From Paracoccaceae bacterium (lineage in GTDB: Bacteria; Pseudomonadota; Alphaproteobacteria; Rhodobacterales; Rhodobacteraceae): a stretch of DNA of 64,000 bases. This document shows, one piece after another, positions 1 to 7,481 of this stretch. The notes under the pieces are model-generated. The model did no database searches, was not told where the DNA came from, and worked only from the letters and a program-made list of their open reading frames with translations. Numbering within the stretch: position 1 is the stretch's first letter; each line of letters starts with the position of its first letter. A program made the translations under genes and the position numbers. The stretch is from NCBI GenBank assembly GCA_024742705.1, contig JANSXZ010000005.1, positions 1-64,000 on the forward strand. The letters are read 5' to 3'.

Positions 1-113
1 GGCGCGATCCCGTTGGAAAGGGGGTGCGGGGGGCCGGCCCGACGCCCTAATTAAACCGGGCGCGGGGCGTGCACCCCCCGCCGCGCGCCCCCGCAATGAA
101 CGGAGGGACGAGG

Positions 114-833
114 ATGAAAGCGATTGTCGACGGGACCGAACGGGAATTGCCGGACGACCCCTTTCGCGAATGGATCGCCGCCGCCGATACGGCGGTGATT
201 TCGATAGACATGCATTGGGGGCATCTTTCGGACAGTCCGATGTGCCCCTGCCCCGCCCCGCGCGCCCGTGATATCATCGGCCCGGTCGACAGCTTTCACC
301 GCGCAGCCCGGGCGCTGGGCGTGCCTGTCATCCATGTCCGGTCGACCCTGCGCAAGACCGGCGAGGACGATCTGAAAGGCCGGCACCCGGCGGCCTGGCG
401 ATCGCTGGTGGCGCTCTATGCGCCGCCTCTGCCCGGCATCGATGCGCATGCGATCGAAGGCACCGAATGGACCGAGCTGGCCACGGAAGTGGCGCCCGAG
501 GATCTGATGGTGACGACGAAGAAGCGCCTGACGCCGTTTTACCCCAGCGATCTGGATTTCCTGCTGCGGTCAATGGGTGTGCGGCGGGTGGTCCTGAACG
601 GCGGCATGACCGATTGCTGCGTGCTGAACGCGGCTTTCGATGCCTCGAACCTGGGGTACCGGGTCTGTGTGGCCGCCGATCTGGTGCGCGGCTCCGGCGC
701 CGAACTGGAGCAGGCCGCGCTCAGGATCGTATCGCTGCACGCCGGCCTGGTGATGACCTCGGATCAGATCCTGGGTGCCTGGGGCGATAGTGTCGGGGCC
801 GGGTCGGACGCGGGGCGCAGCGCCGCGGAATGA
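114..833 (+). CDS. Isochorismatase-family cysteine hydrolase
   Basis: A 239-aa cytosolic hydrolase of the isochorismatase-like fold, which usually cleaves an amide, ureido or vinyl-ether bond. The expected Asp-Lys-Cys triad is visible: Asp in VISIDMHWG near residue 32, Lys in TTKKRLTPF near 136, and Cys in NGGMTDCCVLNAAF near 168. The family does not reveal the substrate (candidates include N-carbamoyl compounds, ureidoacrylate, nicotinamide or isochorismate). The ATG at 114 is chosen because GGAGG at 102-106 lies seven bases upstream; an in-frame ATG at 69 has no such site. It stands alone, convergent with the downstream methyltransferase gene. The family call is secure, the substrate is unknown. 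Confidence 0.85.
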   Translation: MKAIVDGTERELPDDPFREWIAAADTAVISIDMHWGHLSDSPMCPCPAPRARDIIGPVDSFHRAARALGVPVIHVRSTLRKTGEDDLKGRHPAAWRSLVALYAPPLPGIDAHAIEGTEWTELATEVAPEDLMVTTKKRLTPFYPSDLDFLLRSMGVRRVVLNGGMTDCCVLNAAFDASNLGYRVCVAADLVRGSGAELEQAALRIVSLHAGLVMTSDQILGAWGDSVGAGSDAGRSAAE

Positions 834-844
834 AGTGCCCGTGC

Positions 845-872
845 CACCGCCGCCGCTAGCGTAACGGCGGTG
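845..872. terminator. Hairpin between convergent genes
   Basis: Perfect 8-bp arms, CACCGCCG at 845-852 and CGGCGGTG at 865-872, lie between the convergent hydrolase and methyltransferase genes and overlap the last codons of the latter. There is no clear T-run, so bidirectional terminator activity is inferred from position and symmetry only. Confidence 0.45.
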
Positions 873-1974
873 TCAGGTGCAGCGTCACCCGCAGGCCGCC
901 ATGCGGCACCGGCGGTCCGGCCGGCCTGAACGGCAGGCCAGTGGCCCGCGCCAGACCGCCATCGCTGGTCACCAGCCCGACACGCCATCCGGCAAACCGT
1001 GCCAGCAACGTCTTGCCCAGGGCGCCGTAGACCGCGAACAGCACATTGCGGTTGCCGATGCGCGCACCATAGGGCGGGTTGACGATGACGAGGCCGGGCG
1101 GCGTATCTGGCGGCGTCAGATCGCTGACCGCCTGCCGGGCCAGCGTTATGCAGCCAGCCACGCCGGCACGTTCCGCATTGGCCGAAGCCATTGCGATGGC
1201 GCCCTGGTCGCGGTCGTAGCCGAACACCCTCGGCGGGCCCTGCGGCACCGGGCGGGTGGCAGATGCCCGCATCCGCGACCACGCGGCGGCATCGAAACCG
1301 GCAAGGTCTTCGAACCCGAAACCGCGGTCGCGCCCCGGCGCCAGTCCGGCGGCGATCTCGGCGGCTTCGATCGGAAAGGTGCCCGATCCGCACATCGGAT
1401 CCACCACCGCTTCGCTGCCATCGTAGCCGCATTGCCGCAGGAACAGCGCCGCCAGCGTCTCGCGCATCGGCGCCTTGCCCATGGCCTGTTTGTGGCCGCG
1501 TTTGTGCAGGCTTTCCCCCGAGGTGTCGATGCTGAGCGTGCAGAGATCATCGTTGATCCGTGCCATCACCCGCAGGCCGGCATCCGCCGAAACCTCGGCC
1601 CCGACGGTCTCGCGAATCGCGGTTTCGATGCGCTGGGCGGCGGCTTTCGCATGATAGATCCGCGAAGCCGCACAGCTGACCTCGACCCGCACCGGCAGAT
1701 CCGGTCGCAGCACCCCAGCCCAATCGACCTTGCGCGCGCGCTTGTCGAGCTGCGCCAGATGCATGACGCGAAAACTGGCGAAGCGCAGCAGAACCCGCGT
1801 GGCGCCGCGCAGCACCAGGTTGGCGCGCCATACCTCGGGCCAGGCGCCGCGCAGCGTGACCCCGCCGGGCACCGCCGTCGCACCGGCAAAGCCCGATGCC
1901 ACGGCCTCGTCGCACAGCACCTGTTCAAGGCCCGGCGGCGCGGTCAGGAAAATCTCGTAGTCTTGGTCTGGCAT
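856..1974 (-). CDS. RlmL-like THUMP-domain RNA methyltransferase
   Basis: A 372-aa class I SAM-dependent methyltransferase, likely modifying guanine N2 in RNA. The N-terminal part (about 1-160, starting YEIFLTAPPGLEQVLCDEA) matches the ferredoxin-like plus THUMP region of RlmL/YcbY. The C-terminal part holds the SAM site VDPMCGSGTFPIEAA near residue 190 and the amino-methyltransferase motif NPPYG near 300. The length fits the single-domain alphaproteobacterial form rather than the roughly 700-aa fused RlmKL of E. coli. By family it would make m2G in 23S rRNA, but the exact position is not shown by the sequence. It is followed about 50 bp upstream by the RND permease stop on the same strand and is probably not co-regulated with it. 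Confidence 0.85.
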   Translation of the reverse strand: MPDQDYEIFLTAPPGLEQVLCDEAVASGFAGATAVPGGVTLRGAWPEVWRANLVLRGATRVLLRFASFRVMHLAQLDKRARKVDWAGVLRPDLPVRVEVSCAASRIYHAKAAAQRIETAIRETVGAEVSADAGLRVMARINDDLCTLSIDTSGESLHKRGHKQAMGKAPMRETLAALFLRQCGYDGSEAVVDPMCGSGTFPIEAAEIAAGLAPGRDRGFGFEDLAGFDAAAWSRMRASATRPVPQGPPRVFGYDRDQGAIAMASANAERAGVAGCITLARQAVSDLTPPDTPPGLVIVNPPYGARIGNRNVLFAVYGALGKTLLARFAGWRVGLVTSDGGLARATGLPFRPAGPPVPHGGLRVTLHLTPPLR

Positions 1975-2022
1975 TGAGGGCCTCCTGCCGGCCCAGCTAT
2001 GCCAAACGCGCGCCGGCGTCCA

Positions 2023-5000
2023 TCACGCCCGTGCCGAACGCCCGCGCAGGGCGGTTGTGGGTTCCGGCGCTTCAGGCGCGCGCACGCACAGCCGCAGCAG
2101 CGGCGGCACCGTCAGCAGCGTCAGAAAGGCCGACATCGACAATCCGCCGACCACCACGGCACCCAGACCGCGGTAGAGCTCGGATCCTTCGCCAGGAAAC
2201 ACGATCAGCGGCAACATGCCCATCACGCTGGTCAGCGTCGACATGAAGATCGGGCGGATCCGGTTGCGCGTCGCTTCTTCGATGGCATCCACCGGCGCCA
2301 TGCCTTCCTCGCGCAGGTGGTACAGTGTCTGATGCACGATCAGGATGGCGTTGTTGACGACGATCCCCACAAGGATGATGAAACCCAGCAGCGTCAGCAT
2401 GTCCAACGGCTGGGTCTGGTAGGTGTTCAGCAACGCCAGGCCGCCCACGCCGCCCGCCGCCGCCACCGGCACCGATATCAGTATGACAAGCGGAAGCACG
2501 AAGCTTTCGAACAGGATCGCCATGACCAGGAACACGATCACCAGCGCCACAAGAAGGTTGATCTGGATCGCGGCCCAGGTCTGGCTCAGCTGATCCGCCG
2601 TGCCCGAAACGCTCAGCCGGATATCCGGCGGGATGCCCTGGGCCTGCAACACCTCGATCACCTCGCGTTGCAGCAGCGATACCGCCTCTTCCAGCGGCAG
2701 CGCATCCGACGGGCGCACCTCGAGCGTGACGGTGCGCAGCCTGTCGCGGTGGCGGATCTCGGTGGGTCCGGCGGTCAGCACCACGTCGGCCAGTGCCGAA
2801 ACCGGCACGATCTGGCCGCCGGGCGTGACCACGGGGTAGTTGCCCACATCCTGCGTGCGCACCGCATCCGACACCGACGGATCGCCCTTCAGCACCAGAT
2901 CGACACGTTCGGCGCCCACCGTGATCTCGGCCACGCGCAGCCCGTCGTTGAAGGCGTCGACCGTGGCGGCCAACCCCGAGCTGTCCAGACCGGCATCGGC
3001 CAGTCGCAGCCTGTCAGGGATCAGCCGCACCTCGGGGGCGCCAAGTTCCAACCCCGGAATCGGGCGGAACTGATGCCCCTCGGACCGCGGCAGCAGCCCC
3101 GACACGATGCCCGCCGCGCGCCCGGCGACAGCAAGGATATCGTCCAGATCCTGCCCCGACACATTCAGTTCGATCGCCCTGCCGCCGCCCACACCACGCC
3201 CGAACAACGAAGGCTGGGTCATGAAGCCGAAGGTGCCGGGTTCGGCGAAGATCGGGCGGCTGAGCACGGGGATAAGTTCGGCCGCGCGCTGCCCATCGAC
3301 CGCACCGGCACCCACAAACGAATTGCCCGGCGTCGCCACGAAGAAGAAGTTGGCGATGGTCGGCGTGCCATCTTCGGTTTCGGTGGCGGGTGCGGCCTGC
3401 CACAGCGGGCGGGCCACGTTTTCGATGCGCTGGGCGATGGTTTCAGTGGTTTGCAGATTGTAGCCGGGCGGCGGGATGATCAGCCCGAACACAAGGTTGC
3501 GGTTGCCCTCGGGCAGATACTCGAGCCGCGGCAGGAACGCCCAGCTTGCCACGCCGGCGCCGCCGGCGATCAGCGCCACCATGAGAATGCCAAAAGCGCG
3601 GAACCGCACGGTGGCGCGCACATAGGCCATGACCATCGTGCGGAACGCCAGCGCCAGGTGATCCAGCCCCCAGATCCGGACGGGTTTCTGATCGCCCGGA
3701 CGCAACAGGCGGCTGGCCAGCGCCGGGATCACCGTCACCGCGACCACAAGCGACAGAAGCACGGAAACCGAAATCGCCACGGCGATGTCGCGGAACAGTT
3801 GCCCGGCCTCCAGCTGCATGATCAGGATCGGCACGAACACCAGAACCGTGGTCAGCGCCGAGACCAGGATCGCGCCCCAGACCTGCTTGGCCCCCTGATG
3901 CGCCGCATCGCGGCGGTTCAGCCCGGCCTCGCGCAGGCGGAAGATGTTTTCGAGAACAACGATGGCCGCGTCCACGATCATGCCCACCGCAAAGGCGATC
4001 CCGGCCAGCGAGATCACGTTCAGCGTACGCCCGGTGATGGCCATGACGACGAAGGTCGCCACGATGGAAACCGGGATCGACAGCGACACCACCAACGTCG
4101 CGCGGGGACTGCGCAGAAACAGCATCAGGATGATCGCCGCCAGCACGCCACCGATCCAGATGTTCTGGGTCACCAGATCGATCGCGCCGTCGATGTAGAT
4201 CGTTTCGTCGTAGACCTGCTGCATGTCAAGCTGGGCGGCGGCGACCGGCCCAACGCGCAGATCGTCCAGAACCACGCGCAGTTCTTCCATCACGTTGATC
4301 ACGTTGGCCCCGGATTCGCGCACCACGTTGAACGCCAGGCCGGGCTGGCCCTTGTAGCGCAGGCGGCTGGTGGGCTCCTTGTAGGCAAAGCCCACATCGG
4401 CCACATCGCCGACACGCACGCGGCCGATGGCCCCGGTGGCCGCGCCCGACCGCAACACCACATCGCGGATCGCATCCTCGGTGTTCAGGTTGCCTTCGGT
4501 GCGCACCACATAGCGGCGCTTGCCTTCGTCCACGTCGCCCGCCGAGATCGAGATGTTTTCGGCACGCAGCGTGCGCACCACCTGCGGCACCGTCAGCCCG
4601 TATCGCGACAAGCGGCGCGGATCCACCACCACCTGCAATTCGCGGGTGACCCCGCCAAACACGTTGACGGCCGAAACCCCTTCGATCCGTTCGACACGGT
4701 CCTTGATGACATCCTCGACAAAATCGCCATAAGTCGGCATCTCGCGGGTGTTGCCGGGCTGGGCTGTCAGCAGCACCCATGCGATGGGGCTGTCGTCGGA
4801 TCCAGAGGTGTTCAGCGAAGGCTCGTTTGCCTCGTCAGGATAACCGCTGACCCGGTCGAGACGGTTGGAGACCAGCAACAGCGACTGGCTCATGTCGGTG
4901 CCGACGGCGAACTCCAGCGTCACCTCGGCCTGCCCGGTGCGCGACCGGGATGTCATGATTTCAAGGCCCTCAAGCCCGCGCAGCGCCTCTTCCTGGGGGT

Positions 5001-5193
5001 TCACGATCTCGCGCTCGATCTCCGAGGGGGCGGCTCCGGGCCAGTTGGTCTCCACCACGACGATGGGCTTGCGCACATCCGGCGCAAGCTGGATCGGGAT
5101 GCGCGACAGTGCAATGCCGCCGAACAGCATCGCCATGAAGACGGCGGCGACGACAGCAACCGGGCGATCGATCGCGAAGCGGATGAAATCCAT
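2023..5193 (-). CDS. RND efflux transporter permease (HAE1/AcrB-type)
   Basis: A 1056-aa inner-membrane proton-driven exporter of the AcrB/MexF superfamily. It opens with the typical MDFIRFAIDRPVAVV first transmembrane helix. It has two large periplasmic loops and a proton-relay helix GMIVDAAIVVLEN in the first half (one Asp kept where AcrB has two), mirrored by GIVVNNAILIVHQ in the second half. Full length with no frameshift. Its ATG overlaps the adaptor stop codon by one base (TGATG at 5191-5195), so the two are translationally coupled. No TolC-type outer membrane partner is present in the window. The cargo cannot be told; a link to the neighbouring polysaccharide operon is not supported because a terminator separates them. 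Confidence 0.93.
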   Translation of the reverse strand: MDFIRFAIDRPVAVVAAVFMAMLFGGIALSRIPIQLAPDVRKPIVVVETNWPGAAPSEIEREIVNPQEEALRGLEGLEIMTSRSRTGQAEVTLEFAVGTDMSQSLLLVSNRLDRVSGYPDEANEPSLNTSGSDDSPIAWVLLTAQPGNTREMPTYGDFVEDVIKDRVERIEGVSAVNVFGGVTRELQVVVDPRRLSRYGLTVPQVVRTLRAENISISAGDVDEGKRRYVVRTEGNLNTEDAIRDVVLRSGAATGAIGRVRVGDVADVGFAYKEPTSRLRYKGQPGLAFNVVRESGANVINVMEELRVVLDDLRVGPVAAAQLDMQQVYDETIYIDGAIDLVTQNIWIGGVLAAIILMLFLRSPRATLVVSLSIPVSIVATFVVMAITGRTLNVISLAGIAFAVGMIVDAAIVVLENIFRLREAGLNRRDAAHQGAKQVWGAILVSALTTVLVFVPILIMQLEAGQLFRDIAVAISVSVLLSLVVAVTVIPALASRLLRPGDQKPVRIWGLDHLALAFRTMVMAYVRATVRFRAFGILMVALIAGGAGVASWAFLPRLEYLPEGNRNLVFGLIIPPPGYNLQTTETIAQRIENVARPLWQAAPATETEDGTPTIANFFFVATPGNSFVGAGAVDGQRAAELIPVLSRPIFAEPGTFGFMTQPSLFGRGVGGGRAIELNVSGQDLDDILAVAGRAAGIVSGLLPRSEGHQFRPIPGLELGAPEVRLIPDRLRLADAGLDSSGLAATVDAFNDGLRVAEITVGAERVDLVLKGDPSVSDAVRTQDVGNYPVVTPGGQIVPVSALADVVLTAGPTEIRHRDRLRTVTLEVRPSDALPLEEAVSLLQREVIEVLQAQGIPPDIRLSVSGTADQLSQTWAAIQINLLVALVIVFLVMAILFESFVLPLVILISVPVAAAGGVGGLALLNTYQTQPLDMLTLLGFIILVGIVVNNAILIVHQTLYHLREEGMAPVDAIEEATRNRIRPIFMSTLTSVMGMLPLIVFPGEGSELYRGLGAVVVGGLSMSAFLTLLTVPPLLRLCVRAPEAPEPTTALRGRSARA

Positions 5194-6302
5194 CAGTTCG
5201 TCTCCACGGGGCTGGGCGCGATGTCCTGTCCGGGCCGCAGGCGTTCATTGCCGCGCACCACCACCAGATCGCCGGGCGCCAGGCCGTCGAGCACCTCGTA
5301 ACGGTCGCCCAGGGGCACCCCGATGGAAACCGGGCGCGGCTGCGCTTTGCCATCGGCGGCAACGAATACGGTCCAGCCGCCGCGCCCCTGCACCAGCGCG
5401 TCCTTGGGCACCGACAACACGTCGCGCGGCGCGCCGACCGGCACCTGAACAGTCAGCGACTGGCCCACCGCCACGTTGCGCACCTGCCCGAGGCCGGGCG
5501 CCGAAAACCGCACAGCGCGGGTTCTGGTCGATGGATCCTCAAGCGGCAAGATCGCCCGCAGCGTCAGGTCGACCGTGTCGCCGGTTTCCAGCGCGCCCTT
5601 CATCGCCTGCCCCGGTTCCAGATCGGTGACATAGCGCGACGGCACGCTGGCTTCGATTTCGAAGGCGTCGGTGTCCAGCAGGCGCACCACAGGCGTTCCC
5701 GCCTGGATAAAGGCGCCCGGGATCGTCATGACCTCGATCACCACGCCGGAAAACGGCGCCACGATCCGGCTGCGTTCCAGTTGGTAGCGGGTTTCGGCCA
5801 ACCGCGATTCGCTGCTTTTCTCGCGGGCCTGCGCCTCGGCCAGTTGCGACCGCGCCTCGAGCATGTCGGATTGCGCGTCGTCAAAGCGCCCCTGGCTGAA
5901 CGAGGCCGATCCGCTGAGAGCATCGACCCTCTGAAATGCGGTGGTGGTGCGATCGACGCGCACGCGGGCGGTGTCGATGCCGGCCTCGGCTTCGGCCATC
6001 TGTGCCTCGGACTGGGCAACGAGAATGGCAAGCAGTTCGTCGTTGAGTTCGACCAGAAGATCGCCTTTGGCGACGCGGGCGCCAGCCAGGACATGCACCT
6101 GCTGCACGTTGCCGGCGACCCGGCTGGCCACCGCGCCATCGCGCGCCGTGGTCACTTCGGCAAAGACCGGCACCGTTTCGGCCAGCGCGCGCGTCTCGAC
6201 GGGCTGCACGCCGACAGCGGCGGCACGGCCCTGCGCCGGCCCCGGCGATGGCGTGGCCAAGACCAGGAGAATCGCGGCGAGAACGGGTATCGGCAGGCGC
6301 AT
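5193..6302 (-). CDS. RND efflux periplasmic adaptor (membrane fusion protein)
   Basis: A 369-aa adaptor that bridges the inner-membrane pump to an outer-membrane channel. An N-terminal signal peptide (about residues 1-23, ending near PGPAQG) is followed by a half lipoyl motif (ASRVAGNVQQVHVLAGARVAKGDLL), then a long alpha-hairpin of heptad-like Ala/Glu/Gln/Arg segments (about 95-170). Next come the second half lipoyl motif (SRIVAPFSGVVIEV), a beta-barrel and a membrane-proximal domain. The first gene of a two-gene operon with the permease. A perfect 8-bp-arm palindrome lies 20-40 bp upstream and probably binds a dimeric repressor. No regulator gene is adjacent. Confidence 0.92.
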   Translation of the reverse strand: MRLPIPVLAAILLVLATPSPGPAQGRAAAVGVQPVETRALAETVPVFAEVTTARDGAVASRVAGNVQQVHVLAGARVAKGDLLVELNDELLAILVAQSEAQMAEAEAGIDTARVRVDRTTTAFQRVDALSGSASFSQGRFDDAQSDMLEARSQLAEAQAREKSSESRLAETRYQLERSRIVAPFSGVVIEVMTIPGAFIQAGTPVVRLLDTDAFEIEASVPSRYVTDLEPGQAMKGALETGDTVDLTLRAILPLEDPSTRTRAVRFSAPGLGQVRNVAVGQSLTVQVPVGAPRDVLSVPKDALVQGRGGWTVFVAADGKAQPRPVSIGVPLGDRYEVLDGLAPGDLVVVRGNERLRPGQDIAPSPVETN

Positions 6303-6321
6303 GGGACAAGCTCCGGAATGA

Positions 6322-6342
6322 TTTCATGCAGATAGCATGAAA
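6322..6342. promoter_or_regulatory. Palindromic operator upstream of the RND operon
   Basis: Perfect inverted repeat with arms TTTCATGC (6322-6329) and GCATGAAA (6335-6342) around five bases. It sits 20-40 bases upstream of the adaptor start codon on the minus strand, where a TetR- or MarR-type repressor would block the promoter. AT-rich relative to its surroundings. The binding protein is not identified. Confidence 0.55.
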
Positions 6343-6387
6343 CCACCAAAATCAATACCCGCGCCTTTCTGCACCGCAGAAGGTGAA

Positions 6388-6414
6388 GCACCCCGGACGC
6401 GATGTCCGGGGTGC
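6388..6414 (-). terminator. Terminator hairpin at the end of the alg operon
   Basis: Perfect 11-bp arms, GCACCCCGGAC and GTCCGGGGTGC, around a 5-base loop, starting 30 bases after the algL stop on the minus strand and followed by a pyrimidine-rich but not T-only tract. It separates the alg operon from the RND efflux operon. Confidence 0.7.
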
Positions 6415-6443
6415 CGAAGGGCGTCGCGCGGGGCCCGATGCGG

Positions 6444-7481
6444 TCAGTTGCTGCCCCAGATCAACGTCTGGTTGCCGCCCAGCTTGGAATGGCCCAGCGG
6501 CCGGTAGGGTTCGGCCAGGGCCGACATGCGGGCGCTGGGCGCCATGCTGAGGTAGGCCTCGATCCACGCAAGGTTAAACCCTTTCAACGTCTTGGTTCCA
6601 TCGAAATAGTTCTGCGTCACGCCGGTGATCGCAGCGGTGCGCTGGCCTGTCGTCCAGTCGCTGAGCGAAAACTGCACGATCCGGTCGAGCGCATTGTCGC
6701 ATTCCTGGCGCATCGGCATGCGGTGCCGTTCCAGCAGCGCGGCGGTGACGACCAGCGGCGCGGTGGCGTGCAACTGGTAGTGATACGAGAACTTGCCCCG
6801 GCTCATCTCCTGCGGCAGCGATCCGTCGTCGCTTGCCTTGCACATCACATATTTCGCCGACCACGCCGACCAGGCGCGCAGCAGGGGATCGTCGCTGATC
6901 TCGGCAACGGCGGCCCCGGCCAGAGCGGCCCAGGCGCGCAGGTTGCCCTGCTTGGCACCGGGCGGGGCTTCTTCCTCCCACCACACCATCTGGCGCTGCA
7001 TCAGACCGTTGAGCCACTGCCCAACCTCTTGCTGGGCGTAGCGGTCGGACGAGAACCGGTTGACCTGATCGGCGATCAGCCCGAAGGCGGCCAGACGCGA
7101 GGCGATGGTCATGTTGGCGTTGCGGCTTTGCAGATCGGTCATCGCGCCGGCGCGGGCCCATGCGGCCATCTGCGCCACGGCGCAATCGGCGGCGGCCAGG
7201 CGGTCGGCCTTGGGATCGAAAACCATGTTCGCGGTGTCAGACAGATCGCGCAGGAAATCGTCGATCGGTCCCAGCGCCTCGTCCACTTCGGCGTTGCTGT
7301 CTTCGTCGATATGCGACCGGGTCACGCTTTCGTCGGTGTAGCGGCTGCCGTAGGCCAGCGACGCGACCGGTTCGGGCGCGGGCGCACAGACGAACAATCC
7401 CGCCGCCGACGCGCCTTGCGGCGCGCCCCGCGTTGCGGTCAGCGCGAGCGGGGCCATCAGGCTGAACAGGCGCATCTTCAT
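6444..7481 (-). CDS. algL: AlgL-like alginate lyase (PL5 fold), catalytic His apparently lost
   Basis: A 345-aa secreted protein of the AlgL/PL5 family, which in Pseudomonas clears stray mannuronate polymer from the periplasm and takes part in the secretion complex. A signal peptide covers about residues 1-27. The family pattern is clear: SRYTDESVTRS near 46, a WWEEEAPPG segment near 168, then DDGSLPQEMSRGKFSYHYQLHA near 218-239, where Arg228 and Tyr233 match the catalytic Arg/Tyr region. The NNH motif that carries the catalytic Asn-His pair reads G-N-L at 179-181, so His is replaced by Leu. I infer reduced or absent lyase activity, perhaps a structural role. The start at 7481 gives a 4-base ATGA overlap with algK. 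The last gene of the operon, followed by a terminator hairpin. Confidence 0.78.
   Translation of the reverse strand: MKMRLFSLMAPLALTATRGAPQGASAAGLFVCAPAPEPVASLAYGSRYTDESVTRSHIDEDSNAEVDEALGPIDDFLRDLSDTANMVFDPKADRLAAADCAVAQMAAWARAGAMTDLQSRNANMTIASRLAAFGLIADQVNRFSSDRYAQQEVGQWLNGLMQRQMVWWEEEAPPGAKQGNLRAWAALAGAAVAEISDDPLLRAWSAWSAKYVMCKASDDGSLPQEMSRGKFSYHYQLHATAPLVVTAALLERHRMPMRQECDNALDRIVQFSLSDWTTGQRTAAITGVTQNYFDGTKTLKGFNLAWIEAYLSMAPSARMSALAEPYRPLGHSKLGGNQTLIWGSN

Noticed and set aside
1999..5301. An 1100-codon open frame on the plus strand over the RND permease
   Set aside because: It is antisense to a clear permease gene, is full of Gln, His and Arg, and shows no family motif. Long antisense frames are expected in GC-rich coding DNA.
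2023..6302. RND efflux genes as the polymer exporter of the alg operon
   Set aside because: A terminator hairpin and an operator separate them from algL, and the family pumps small molecules. Proximity alone does not support it.
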